NCBI GenBank assembly: GCA_008933995.1
Contig: WARS01000033.1
Location: 9,872,287-9,936,286, forward strand
Direction: 5' to 3'
Length of the DNA stretch: 64,000 nucleotides
Source of the DNA: Datnioides undecimradiatus
Lineage: Eukaryota; Chordata; Actinopteri; Lobotiformes; Datnioididae
The position numbers were made by a program, and so were the translations under genes. Numbering within the stretch: position 1 is the first letter of the stretch; the number at the start of each line of letters is the position of its first letter. This document shows positions 11,122 through 22,790 of this stretch, piece by piece. The notes below the pieces were generated by a model, which worked only from the letters and a program-made list of their open reading frames with translations, made no database searches and was not told where the DNA came from.

Positions 11122-14100
11122 TGGGAAGCAAAAGGCCGTGCTTGTTCCTGCTTGATTTGGAATACACTTCTAACAGTGTAGACATGGGTGGATGAATGGG
11201 TACATGTGTCATCGCTGCTGACACGCTAAATGAAGGGTATCAAAGCATGGAGGTTTGGCATAGACCAAGGGCTAGAATGAGTGAGAGAAGAGAAGAAAGA
11301 GGCAGGAGGAGAAGCATAGGAGAGACAAGAGCATAGAAAAAAAGTAGTTAAGATTGAAGAAAAGGGAATGGGCCACAAGAAAAAGGCACATCTGACAGCA
11401 GCTGGGCACCCTTTCAACAAACAGGCCAAAAAAAAGTTTCCATTATCATGTTTTGAAAGAGGACTTGCTCCTGCCGCAGCCTCTCAGTTTTCCTGTCAGT
11501 GTGTTTCTCCATCACTGTGACATCTGTGTGTGGTACAGGGACTGGTGGGGAGGAGGGGTTGGCCTCCGGGTAATTGGGATCCCAACCTTCTTCAGAGAAT
11601 TGAAAGGGCTCTCACCTACAGAAGGAGACAGGTGACGCCAAGGTGCCCCCCACCCAAGTAGAGAGGAGGGGGGTTGGGTGGGAAGAAGAAGGGTGGAGGT
11701 AGGATGAGGGTACACCTCAGGGCGAGCTTTGGTGCCGTGACTCAGGTTCGCCTCTCTGTTTGTATGAATGTTTCTTTACCTGTGTTTCAATGTGTGTGTG
11801 TGTCTGCCAGCCTGTATTCATGCATATACATGTGGAAGCCTGCAAGCTTTGAACGCAGGGAGGTGAGCTGTGTATTCTCTGTGTCTGACCGTGTGTTGCT
11901 CATTCCAAGTATTCAGCAGGGTGTGTAACAGGGTGTGACCACTGCATGAAACACTGACAACAATGACAAACTGTTTTTTTCAAAATGTCTTGGAGGTCAA
12001 TTATAATTCCTTCTAAATATGGTTTGGTGAAATATACAAAATGTCCTTGACACATGAATACTTAAGCTCAGGACACACCTGACGACTAGTGGAAATTTAC
12101 AAAGACAAACCATACAGAAAGATTGTTTCCACAAACTCAATGATTTTTTTTTCAGTCTTTGACTTTCAGGAAGAGGCATAAACATCACCATTTGCACACA
12201 TTAGCTAACACATCGAGCTACTGCTCAGTTACAAATGGTACTCAAGCAGTAAAAGACCCCACAAATTCAACAAGAACACTAGCGGTTGCTGAGAGTCGCG
12301 TGTTATCATGCTGAAACAAACATGGAGGACAACCAGCAGATTTCACTGTTTTGATACTGTCAGAACAAATTTCATTAATGTATGCACATATTGTAAAAGT
12401 TATATTAGCACACATGCATTCTGTCAAGCTAATGATGATAGTGTTTGCAGCAGCATCAATTAGCTAGTAGCTTAGCTAGCATAAATACTTGCTTAGTTTG
12501 GCTGGTTCAAAGCCTTCATGATTGTTTCCTTTACTTTTTTATCACTTCTTTTGTGCTCAGAAGTGACTCTTTCACTTTTGCCTTCATTTTATTTGTCGAG
12601 TGAACTCCTTTTCTTCTTTTGTTTATGTGTCTGTGTGTATGTCTCCCTTGGGTGACTCTCTGTACGAAAGACGTCACCTGTCACCAATGTGAGGAGGCTT
12701 AAGTGTCTCTACATATTGCACGCTATATGATTTTGTCTGCACGCTGCCAACGCATACTGACCCGATCAGTCATCATACTCAAACCAAATTTATAATCAGC
12801 TCCTCAGTCGTTGTGTACTGTGTCCTGCCTTCAGACACTTTTATACTTTTATACTATACTACTATACTATATGAAATGCACTAAACATAGTGACTAGATA
12901 CTTAAATACAAAAACAAGGAGAAATCATGGATTATAGCAAATATTTCATTTGAATTAAGTCTGTGTTCACCATATACAACAACACAAAGTTTATTCAAGT
13001 AAAAATAAAAAAATATTATAATTTAACAGTAAACCTGTATTATCCTGGAGTATTTGCCAGGATAAGGTTTGTTATCTAGAATATTTTAATTACATGCTCA
13101 TTCTTTAAAAGTTAAGTTTCACTTGATCAAAATGTGTTATTGCCAACATGAGTAAAGTGCTTTACTGTATTTATACAGTATTTATTTTGTATTGAATTTC
13201 ATTTTCATAAGAAAGGGATTTATTATTAGCATCTATTCATTCTTGTTCCCACGTCTTGAAATCATTTTTATGACAAAAGACAGACAATATTAAAGGTTTA
13301 CCACTTTCAAGCTGAATATTGTCATAAAGCTGGAGACTTTTTGCAGATTATATCTATCAGCATTTGGTTAGTGTTAGGCTGGTGTTCATTTCAAACACTC
13401 GGGTGTGACTCTTAATCCACTCAGGCCAGTCTGAGCCATGCAGCCCCACCGACGCCACCATCCTCAGCCAGCTGATTTCCTGAAACATCAGAGGCCAGGA
13501 GTCAGATGGCACCAGATGGGGAGATGTAGATAAATGTTGACAACAGCACTGAGGCTTTGCAGTTGCATCACCAGTTTCCCTGGCAACCATGTCAGCAGAT
13601 GCATTAGTGAAATGGCTGTGGTTACGATTAGCTAGATAACATGTTGACATTGTGTATTTAATATAAATTTAATCAAATTTGTCATTGATAAACATGTAAT
13701 CATCACTGCACACGTTATGAAATGCACTAATATGACCCAATTACAAGAAAAGAATAATTTGAATAAACAGAGCTACTAGTCAGCATGTTGCATGGTAGCT
13801 CACTGCCACTGGTGTGAATAAGAGGAAATATAAATGTAGTCAATGTCTTTACAATTTAGTAGTGGGTGCCAAAACAGTTAGACCTCCAAGAGCCACAGAG
13901 CTGGTGATAATTCGCATTGTATGAGTCAGCTGTCCAGCATAGCGCTGTGTGAACGTGAAGCAATTGAACTTGAAAGGAAAATGATAAGTAAGCTTTTCCT
14001 GAAAAACATAAGCTTCAAATATAAAACATGGATATGAAAAGAAAAATGAAACGTGTCACCATACACAGCAGCACCACCTGGGAAAATGTTGCCAAGATGC

Positions 14101-15159
14101 ATCTGAGCCAGACTTTTCACACAGGAATTGTTAAGCCAGGCTGAATAAAGTAATAATCTAGGTAAATCTAAGGTAAATTCTTGTATTTTAACTGTATTTT
14201 AACATGTTTTTTGTTGTACTTGTAACTTAAAATTCTTAATATGTAATTTTAATATATTTTTTTAACTCTGTTTTGTTCTCCACCAATTTACAAAATAAAT
14301 ATGGTGCTCTTAAACTGATAAGTCTCCAGCAGTTCACCAGCATATTGCTAACTTTGTTGGCTGTTTGTTGCTGTACAGTTATTAGAACAAAGAATGAACA
14401 AAAACTGTTAAAATAATATTAATAACCACAATACACTTTACACTGCACTAAGCATTATGTTTCATTCATATTTAACATATATAATTCTATTGTGAATTGC
14501 TGGTACCACCAATCACCAGAATCAATGCCGCATCTTTTGCTGCATTTCACTTTACAGTTTTGGTTCCATGGGCCATAGAGTCAAATCCTGCTGGCACTTA
14601 CCAGTGCCACTGTATAAAACTCACATTTCACAGCAGACACGCTCCACTGGGATCTACTAAATAATATTTTAATAAAAATATCAACAACTTCATGAGATAC
14701 AATACAATATGAGATATTAACTGATATTATCTTAATTATCTGAATTATCAACAAAAACAATATTAGTTAATTTCATCACATTATTCTACCTGCACATTAC
14801 CACAATTTTGGATGTTATTTTGAAAATTAAAAACTAATAATAATAAGAAGAAAAGAGTTTATATTAAGAAAATAAGAAAGCAGAACAAATCACAGTGATT
14901 CCCTGACTTAGTTTCCAGTTTGAGTATCTAGATGACTTTGAGGTCATGATGTAAGTTTTTCTTTTTCTTGTTATAGATAAATATTAATAATTTCTTGTAG
15001 TCTGGTTTAAAAACAGGACGCCTGGCACCTATGGGGAGATTATATTGTGGTGCTTAGAACTGATAACATGTATTATTAAATACAAGAACCATGGTTACAT
15101 TTATATTTAAGCGTCCTACTGTTTCTCTCAACATGAATCCAGTTACCTTGTGGTTTGTG
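11122..15159. other. Non-coding stretch with purine-rich tracts
   Basis: Purine-rich G/A tracts lie at about 11279-11345 and 11660-11710. AT-rich sequence fills much of 12.9-15.1 kb. One X-box-like motif is listed separately. No exon, RNA gene or confidently named repeat. Confidence 0.5.
13574..13587 (+). promoter_or_regulatory. RFX X-box-like motif (imperfect)
   Basis: GTTTCCCTGGCAAC has both half-sites of the RFX X-box (GTTNCC and GGCAAC) with one departure from the central CCATGG. RFX factors control ciliary and other genes. Chance occurrence is quite possible. Confidence 0.25.
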
Positions 15160-15720
15160 TTGCAGGTAAAGTAATGAAATCGGCAGATGAGGATTGGTAT
15201 CCACCAAACAGCTGATAACAGCAGATTTCCACAGCGGGTAATGCTGGAGGGTTAAAGTCCAATCGGGGTGTGTGCACTTAAAGGTGAAAATATTCCACCG
15301 GTGTTACATAATCGAGTTTTCATCATTACATTATGTCATAGATCAACCATCTTTGTGGGTAAACAACACCTGTTTTAAAAGCAAACAACAACTGCTTGTG
15401 ATCAAACAGCGGGCGATGTGTGTTTATGGCCTTCCACCATTGTTAAAACCACTAAACGGCATCAGTGCCATGGAAAAAATATTATTGGCATGAAAGCAGC
15501 ATCGGATTTATCTCACAAGGACCAAATGAGAGAGTCAGCGAGAACTGGAATGGGCTTCATCTGGATCCAAAGCAGTTAAATCTGGCACCTACGTCTTAAT
15601 ATCCCCTACTCTACTGGCAGTAACAGATCAGCACACGTGCTGATGGGAAATGCAATTATATGTAGACATGCTAGCTTACGAGATCCGCCCACAGTTAGCC
15701 AATCCCATCGAACTCTCTCT
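15160..15720. promoter_or_regulatory. Candidate conserved non-coding element
   Basis: A repeat-free block rich in short transcription-factor-like cores. It has a CACGTG E-box inside a 16-bp near-palindrome (about 15628-15643), an octamer-like ATGCAATTA just after it, and several CpGs in otherwise moderate-GC sequence. The 73-codon frame at 15272-15493 has no recognisable similarity. Among the better enhancer candidates here by composition. Confidence 0.4.
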
Positions 15721-15899
15721 ATTTAAATGGTATTTTTATTGATGTTTGAATTATTTTATCCCTTTAACAGTTATGGACTCTGACACACAAGAACAACAAA
15801 CTGTAACAGAGACATCTCTGGGGATTTTCTCTGCAGACAAATTGAAAATAACAGACAGTTGACATTCATACAAAGTCAAAAAAAAAAAAAAGCCTAATC

Positions 15900-16110
15900 A
15901 GTTCCCAACTCCGGTGTGTAAGAATAAATCCGACCCTGTGGGTAAAGAGGACTTTTACAATGCACAACATCTCAGCCAGGCTTTGCCCTGATGCCACATA
16001 AGTCGTGACCTGTCAGCTCATTGATCCTCAGACATCCTGAGACGTGTCAGGCCTCACACAAACTGATGACACACCCTGGCAGGGAGGAACAACCCCTCCT
16101 CAAGTCATAT
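15900..16110. promoter_or_regulatory. Candidate conserved non-coding element
   Basis: GC-shifted, repeat-free sequence just beyond a poly(A) run, with paired GACGTGTCAGG-like and GTGACCTGTCAG-like phrases. Separated from the previous block by about 180 bp of AT-rich DNA. Regulatory role is inferred. Confidence 0.3.
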
Positions 16111-16243
16111 CCTTCAGTGCACTGTTTATATTAATATATAAGTCTGTATTCCATTGCATAAGAAACAACATTCCCAATCCATTGTTGCACAAGCTGTACC
16201 ATGTCTAGCAGCAACACTGTATTGAGCTTTTTAGATATATAAA

Positions 16244-16560
16244 GGTGGAATGCAACAAAATACATTTACTTAAACCTACATCACATTGTGGGCTGTCAAG
16301 CCAAAACAAGACACTGAAAGACACTAAAAAGCTCTTATAGCGCTGAGGAGAACTGCAGAGTCAGATCAAAATTGTCTGTGGGTTTGACCCTGCTAACATT
16401 ATACATCATCTCCTGATCCATTTTTGGTCTAAAGACCAAAGACCATCTTTAAGTACCATACTTAGGTGAAAGTACCTCAATATCTTATAAAAGTATTCAA
16501 CTTTTGTGCAACTTTATAGTTTTAAGAGATGATTATTTTACTTTTGGCTACATTTTTTTG
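16244..16560. repeat. Probable decayed copy of CAGTGGTGGAA-type teleost repeat
   Basis: The start GGTGGAATGCAACAAAATAC fits the usual left end of a very common fish repeat (cagtggtggaatgtaactaagta). Phrases such as AAAGTACCTCAATATC at about 16460-16480 recur in that family. The centre (about 16275-16445) does not match, so this may be a copy with an insertion or a heavily decayed one. Confidence 0.4.
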
Positions 16561-17159
16561 TGTGTGCAGTTTAATATTTTATTCATATGAAAATCATAAA
16601 AAAAGGCTAATTTGTGTCATGCTCCAAAAACACTGAATCCTACGATCCACAATGTAACTCTGACATGTCTATCTTATAACAGATTACATGCAATGGCCTC
16701 TAATTAAAAAAAGGGTTATAAAAACAATCAATCAGATCAAAACCTAAAAACATCAAAACCACTTCTTCAATCTCCATCTCTTGATGCGTACATGTGTCAC
16801 ACAGATACCGCTGCCCAGTTAGACAGATGTGCACCAGAATGAGGTAAGAAAACACCCCTGAAGACGGATTAAGTCTGAGAAAATGTAGCCAGGAAGATGG
16901 ACAGGAGGAGCCAACCTGGTGGTCTTCATCTGGGATGGAGGCTGACAGAGGCTGAACCAAAAAGACTTGGGTCTGGCGGGTGGAAAGTGTCTCTGGATGC
17001 ATATGTAAACATGTGCCCGTGTGTATTTGTGCGTGATTTTAACACAGGGTTGAGTCATTATGTCCGTGTCGCGTCGTCTTTTTTTCATGCTTGCTCATGC
17101 CACACATGTACGTCTTTGTTCCTGTGTTTGGGGTGTCAAGGTCTTGACGCTTTAAGCCT

Positions 17160-17395
17160 TTTCCTTTTATACCTTCAGGAAGACGGGACCTGAGGCCTCT
17201 CCAACACACCCACACGAGCGCACACACACACACACAATCCATGGAGTGTGTGCAGAGCTCAGACAGCAGGCCTGGGTGTCATCTATTCCTTCTTTGAGTT
17301 CAAAGTCCAGCAGAACAATGAGACACAATTAGGAGCTTACAGAGGGGATCTGGGCCTTTCGCTGCCGGGTTAACAGATACTGACGGAGGTGTACA
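17160..17395. promoter_or_regulatory. Candidate conserved non-coding element
   Basis: GC-shifted, repeat-poor sequence immediately before the (TG)32 run. It includes a short imperfect CA tract (about 17217-17236) and an ACAATTAGG homeodomain-type core near 17325. Regulatory role is inferred from composition only. Confidence 0.3.
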
Positions 17396-17404
17396 CGCAA
17401 CATC

Positions 17405-17406
<2 letters not shown>

Positions 17407-17470
<64 letters not shown>
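17407..17470. repeat. (TG)32 microsatellite
   Basis: An uninterrupted 64-bp TG run, the longest microsatellite in the window. Open frames through it encode only Val/Cys or His/Thr repeats and are not genes. Confidence 0.97.
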
Positions 17471-17474
<4 letters not shown>

Positions 17475-17992
17475 TACTTCTGTGTCTCTATAAATGTCTG
17501 CCTCTTGTCTGTCTTCCAGTCTATGGGTCTCTCTGTATTTCTTTCTATTCTCCACCACAGAAAGGTGTTTCATACAGGAAATAAGGACTATTACAGAAGA
17601 CATCATCTTAGTTAATGGACGTGTTGTAATTCTGTGAAGTGGCAGGGATCAGGGGGCCCACTCACTGATTCCCATTAGGATAATTACTTTTAAGAAAACT
17701 TGGTGGTCCAGGAGGAAATAAGTTAATTTGATGATTGAGGAAAAAAAAAACAATAGCCAGCATTTAGTATATTTGTTAAAGGATGTATTCCATATTCATT
17801 TCTTTTTAAAGAGAGGCCTTAAGATAGAATTTAAAAAAAACCCAACATTTGTTGTCAAATAAATCTGGTTAAACAAATAAAAACAACCAACAAACTGACA
17901 GCAACCGTTAACAATAACCAAGGTGTTATAAACAAATTCTTCCTTGATGAATTTACTGTGCTGTCATTACTGCCTTGATGAACACGGGCACT
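17471..17992. other. AT-rich spacer
   Basis: Non-coding sequence between the microsatellite and the next repeat copy. Nothing supported in it. Confidence 0.5.
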
Positions 17993-18264
17993 GGAGCTGT
18001 GGCGAATTTTTCCTTTATTACTGACTAACTTTGCAAATGTCAACAAAATCAATCATCTGGTCTATAAAATGTCAGAAAGAATGGAAATAATCCAAATGTG
18101 ACGTCTTCAAATTGCTTTTTTTCTAATAATGCAATTTACATCAAGAATAAAAACAGCAAATCATCACATTTTAGAAGATGGAACCAGTGAATACTTGGTA
18201 TTTTTGCTTAACCCTTCATCAGAATTGTTAATTAACTGTTAATCAACAGATCAACCACTTCAGC
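17993..18264 (+). repeat. 'GCAACTAACGATTA' teleost repeat, copy 1
   Basis: This matches, from memory, an abundant percomorph repeat end to end. Recognised phrases are GGTCTATAAAATGTCAGAAA, TGACGTCTTCAAATTGCTT, ACAGCAAATCATCACATTTT and GGAACCAGTGAATACTTGG, closing with a decayed ATTAA-rich end and ACTTCAGC. The family has inverted-repeat-like ends (GAGCTGCAAC... / ...GTTTCAGCTC), so it is probably a non-autonomous DNA transposon. The superfamily is uncertain. No coding capacity. Confidence 0.7.
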
Positions 18265-19019
18265 AATAACTGACTCATTTTTGATGACTAACATCTGTGT
18301 AACTTACATACTGCAGAGACAGCATATAAAGCATATACCCTCCATACATGTGCAGAAAAACAATACGCGCTGTACTCAAACACAATTAAAGAAACACACA
18401 TACACTTCTCGACCCCCTCCACCCATTAAGTGTATTGTCCATGGTGTCCCCTCTGTCTGCGTCCCAGTCATTGTGTGCGTCCAGTGTAACTGGAGACCAG
18501 TCTAGACTGGCTGGCTACTGGCTCTAATCCTCAGAAACATGCAGCTGAATCAATCTGAAACCAGAGAGCTGCCTGCTGTTGCCCCTGTTAGCAGCCCGAC
18601 AACACAAACACTCATTCATTACACACAAACATACAAATAACAGACATTTAACAACAGACGGGAGCTTCTGACGCTGCTCTAATACTCACCTGATGGATCA
18701 TTGGTATTAGTGGTGACAGCAGTAATATTTGCAGTTGTGGAAGTCAACTTAATACAGCAGTAGAAACAGTGATCGTAGCAGAGGTATAGACGTCCTTGAG
18801 CTAAAACACTTTATAAATAGACCACCAATCATAGATCTTATCAGAATTGAATATCACTGTAAATTAAATATCTTCAGTTTTAGGACTCTTGGTCAGACAA
18901 AACAACCTGGTCAAAGACATCACCTCTGGCTTTAATAGAGGACCAGAGGTAGATCCATGGACTGTTGTTATTCTGTTATGTAAACATCAGTTTGACAGGA
19001 TGCCGTAAAGTAGACTGTT
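18265..19019. other. Non-coding stretch
   Basis: Mixed-composition sequence. Short frames only (74 codons at 18281-18505) with no recognisable domain. Confidence 0.5.
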
Positions 19020-19330
19020 GACCCTTGTGAAACAAGATTTTGGGTCTTGCCTTACACCCAGTGCAAAGTGGCCCGAATGGCTTCTGCACTGCAGCTAGTT
19101 TTTGTCCAACACAGTTGTCAGTTTCACACCGAGTAGCAAATGTACAACCATTTCTGCTCTCATGTGAGGTGTGGTCAGGTGCATTGTTGGCCTATTGATG
19201 TCTTTTATGTCAGTAAATCACAACTGTATTTGTTACTTAAAAAACTGCAAATCACAAAACTGGTTTGTGGTTTTGTTAAAATCATGTGCCCCTGTTAGTC
19301 CTTTTTCAGTTCTCAGCTCAATGTTGCAAC
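19020..19330. repeat. Possible decayed teleost DNA-transposon-like repeat
   Basis: Phrases CTTGCCTTACACCCAGTGCA and GTCAGGTGCATTGTTGGC resemble a fish repeat that carries a 'gcgccttacacccagcgc' and 'caggcgcattgttggc' pair. The match is partial and the ends are unclear. Confidence 0.35.
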
Positions 19331-19837
19331 AAACGTCTACATGAAAATGCCCCTGAAACATAAGCTCAGCAGAGGAATGTGTCGCTGGGAAAAGTATGTT
19401 CTAGTGGTGGACGATGAGTGTCGAGCAGATGGTCCCGTGTCGGCAACTTATTACAAGTGATTCTGCCACTTCAAAGCAGCAACTACTTTACACAGATTCA
19501 TGAAATGTAATCAGTGCACTGGAGTCTGTTGTCAAGAAAAAAATCTAAAAAAAATCAAATTGATCGAGGACGAAAAATGTTGATGAGCAGAAACACATGG
19601 TGAGGAGAGAATGTCGGTCATCTCTCGACCCCGTGGAGCAATTTTTTTTCTTTCCAAGAGCCGGACAGACCTCAGATCATCTTTACGTCCACGTTCTGGC
19701 TCATTCTACAATGTGACACTGAGGGATGATGGGAGGAGTGGAGGGCAGTAATGGACCGGATGGTATGACAGTCAGACATGCTGAAATGACGCTTTATCTT
19801 AGCCATGTAACATGTGTGTCATTTGTCTATGGGTTTT

Positions 19838-19839
<2 letters not shown>

Positions 19840-19871
<32 letters not shown>
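19840..19871. repeat. (TC)16 microsatellite
   Basis: An uninterrupted 32-bp TC run. Confidence 0.95.
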
Positions 19872-19873
<2 letters not shown>

Positions 19874-20372
19874 GTTGTGGCTCTGAGTCTCTGTCAAAAG
19901 ATGAATCTGTTATTGAGGAAGATCATTAGTCTGTAACCAAAACCTCTGAGCCACAGACCTGCTGTCGCATAGAAAGAAAGTCTACTGTATGACAAGAACA
20001 GACAGATGACTATTCTCGATAAAGGAGACCATGTATCTAGGTAGAGGTCAGGAAATTAGAAAAACAAAAATTTAAGTACTGTCACTGATAAAACCTTGGA
20101 AGTTATTTGTTGCTAAATAAAATGTGCTTGAACAAGTTTTCATACATTTATTCAAAATGTTGTAAATACTACATGGAAATTTAAAGCCACAAAGCTCAAT
20201 TCAATTCTAGCGAAGGTCTAAAGGTTTCTAAACCACTGAATATGTCAAATTGAATTATATGCAGATGCAAAAACACAAAGCAGGCTTACCTGAGACTGCA
20301 ACCAAGCAGGAAAACTGAGTACCTGTCCTGTCTCATTTTCTATTCAAAGATACCCTGTGCAGTTGATGGTTT

Positions 20373-20390
20373 GACCACTAGAGGTGCTAT
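20373..20390 (+). promoter_or_regulatory. CTCF-like motif
   Basis: GACCACTAGAGGTGCTAT fits the CTCF pattern CCA..AG.GG.GC.. with one mismatch in the GGC core. Forward orientation. Motif only. Confidence 0.33.
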
Positions 20391-20721
20391 AGGGCGGGAC
20401 TTGTATGATTGGGTATGTTTTGTTGCAGTGTTGTATGCACAAAGGGACACATGTGTACTTGCGTAAGGACACAGGAGCTGCAACACAAATTCCTGCTGCT
20501 GATTTCATGCTTTTCAACTGATGCAAAGAAACACAGAGAAGCAGGTAGAAGAAGAAGAAGACTGCTAGTTAGCAAACATGGGTTCAAACCACGAAGGATT
20601 TAAATGGAGGAGAAAACTGATCTGACACCACAATCAGCAGGACAACATCATCCGTCAGAGCCTTCTCAAACTGTTACAACTCAATGCTACGAATACAAAA
20701 CAGTTGTCTGAACTTTCACTG

Positions 20722-20880
20722 CCGTGGTTAAGGTTTGGTTTGGTTTAGGCACAAAAATGATTTGGTTAGGAAACGTTTGTGGTTTCCATTGCAACTCTTG
20801 GTTGTTGGAGAAGGATCGTGGCCGTGGTAGAAAGAAACCACTGTTGACTGTTGGTAGGAAACAAAGTGGCATCTTATTGG
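20722..20880 (+). repeat. Teleost repeat, 'GGTTTAGGCACAAAAA' type
   Basis: A GGTTAAGGTTTGGTTTGG-like start, TTTAGGCACAAAAATGATTT, then GGTTAGGAAACG, GATCGTGGCCGTGG and TTGGTAGGAAACAAAGTGG recall a common percomorph repeat (gtttaggcacaaaaaccacttggttagg... gttggtaggaaac). No coding capacity; the ends are approximate. Confidence 0.55.
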
Positions 20881-20885
20881 CCAAT

Positions 20886-22559
20886 CAAACCACCCCAACA
20901 GCCTCTCTCTCCTGTCCAGTGTCTGCCAGGGATCCCTTTTATAAGGTGTATATATCTATCTGTATCTCATCATGTCTGTTGTCATATTTATCATCTCAAG
21001 ATCCCTAAGATTTGTCGCGCAACTACTTGGTCATTTTTTAGTTTTTACACAGCCACCTGTCTGTGCTCATGAGGTCAGGCATAAAGCAGACTTAGTAAAT
21101 GAGGATACAGCAGGAACTATAATCTCCTGGATCAGTCAGAACAGACTGATCTGACTCAGGCCTCATGGTTACCACTGCTTCCACTATGAGATCCAGACCC
21201 TCACTCATTTGTGTTCATGATTTGTTTATTTGTTACCAGGCATAATGTAAACTGTGGACAGACTGAGGATGTTTTTGTGTTTGTGACAAAACGAGCCTGT
21301 CTGGAGCCCAAATCACAGCTCAAATCAAAACCAAATCACAGGAAGAGATCCACTCCAAGGCTCAGAGATAGTCAACAGAGAACTGATATTTTGACTTTAA
21401 GGCACTTACAAATGGAAAATAAACAAACTGCTCAAATTGTTTTTGTTCTTCTTAAATTTGGTGAGAGCAAAACCTGTGTAAACTTTTACTTCATACACTC
21501 AAATCCTAGAATCATGCAAGTATCTTATCTGTAAAATTAAAGAATGTGGAGATAATTGGCAGGATGCACTGTGTTTCCAGCCCTAGGAGCAACACTTGGC
21601 CAGTCCCTTGCAGTTTGACCCCTACTGTGCAGGACCAACATGGAAGCTGCAAGTTAAGTTTAGTATTAACTATTACTTGGATTTGATCACTGGGTGTCTG
21701 TGGTGGTAGCTGGGACCCACCAATCCCACTATTTGTATGCTTCTCCAGTTAGAGGTAATCTGTAGAGTTGACCTCTAGTAGTGCTACGGACCAGGTTATT
21801 GATGAGTGAATAGTCACACACAATATGTGCACACACATCTCTGACCATGGTTTCACCCTATTGCAATGGTCCCTGTTGGGTCCAACCACACACCCTTCAC
21901 TATACTGCAGACGGTTACCTCAGATCCTCTGATAATTTTATCTGGGCACCATCCCTTTCCTATCTATCAAACATAACAAGCATAAAGAAAAAAAAGGTGG
22001 GGCTGAAAAGTCTAGAGAGACAAAGGTCCCGTGAGGCAGATGCAGCCAAATGTTTAAAAACAACAAATGATTCATTCCCAAGCCCAGTGAGCCTGAAGGC
22101 ACTGGCAGCAGAGCAGTGAAAGCAGCCCAAACCAATAATACCTCTTCAACTGTATCAAGGGTTATTGAAATAGAAATATCATTAGGTAATCTTGTGTGTG
22201 GCTTGTTGTGTGGGTACTGTGATATTACTGGAGCGTTTGTTGGCCTGGTGTCAGTAAAAGAGTCCATGTCTGTCCAGGACTACAGGCCATTGTAAGGCAC
22301 CAAGAAATGCAGCTTTATTTTGTGGGTTAGTTCTCTGTCCATTGACCCGAAGACGACAATGTTAAACCCAGGTGAGAGCAGAGAAAACCCCAGCACACTA
22401 CACCCAATTTGACTTCCCTCCTCACAAAGAACACATCATGGCTTCAGAGGATTGAGTTGTGTTTACACTCTGACACCCTCCCATTTCCCCCCTCTCGTGT
22501 CAGCCGGCCATCCCTGCCTGTTTTAGCTGAGGACAGCTTGTTTCTCACTGTATATCCTC
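20886..22559. other. Non-coding stretch
   Basis: No exon-like frame; the longest are 107-109 codons (21211-21534 plus, 21938-22267 minus) with no recognisable domain. No named repeat. Confidence 0.5.
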
Positions 22560-22790
22560 CGCCAGCGGCGTGGCTCCATCGCTCTATCTGAGCGGAGATG
22601 AAAGCGTTTGGGTCAGACGTGTATATTTGACTGAGGGGGCGACCACTCAGAGCCGGTCAAGATAAAACAACACTGCCTTCCTCCATCTGCCCTCCCTGCT
22701 TGCCTTCCTCTAGCCCATTCAACCTTCTCTCATTTCCTTAAACCCTTTGGCCCTCCCTCCCCGTCTCAAGTCAGGTAAATTCAATTTATC
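22560..22790. promoter_or_regulatory. Candidate conserved non-coding element
   Basis: GC-shifted, CpG-bearing segment (GCGGCGTGG-like and GGGGGCGACC-like phrases) followed by a C/T-rich tract at about 22675-22770. It is bounded by a TCAATTTATCAG AT-rich edge. No repeat recognised; role inferred. Confidence 0.35.

Noticed and set aside
20580-20600. GGGTTCAAACCACGA as a tRNA or SINE B box
   Set aside because: No A box at the right distance upstream and no cloverleaf.
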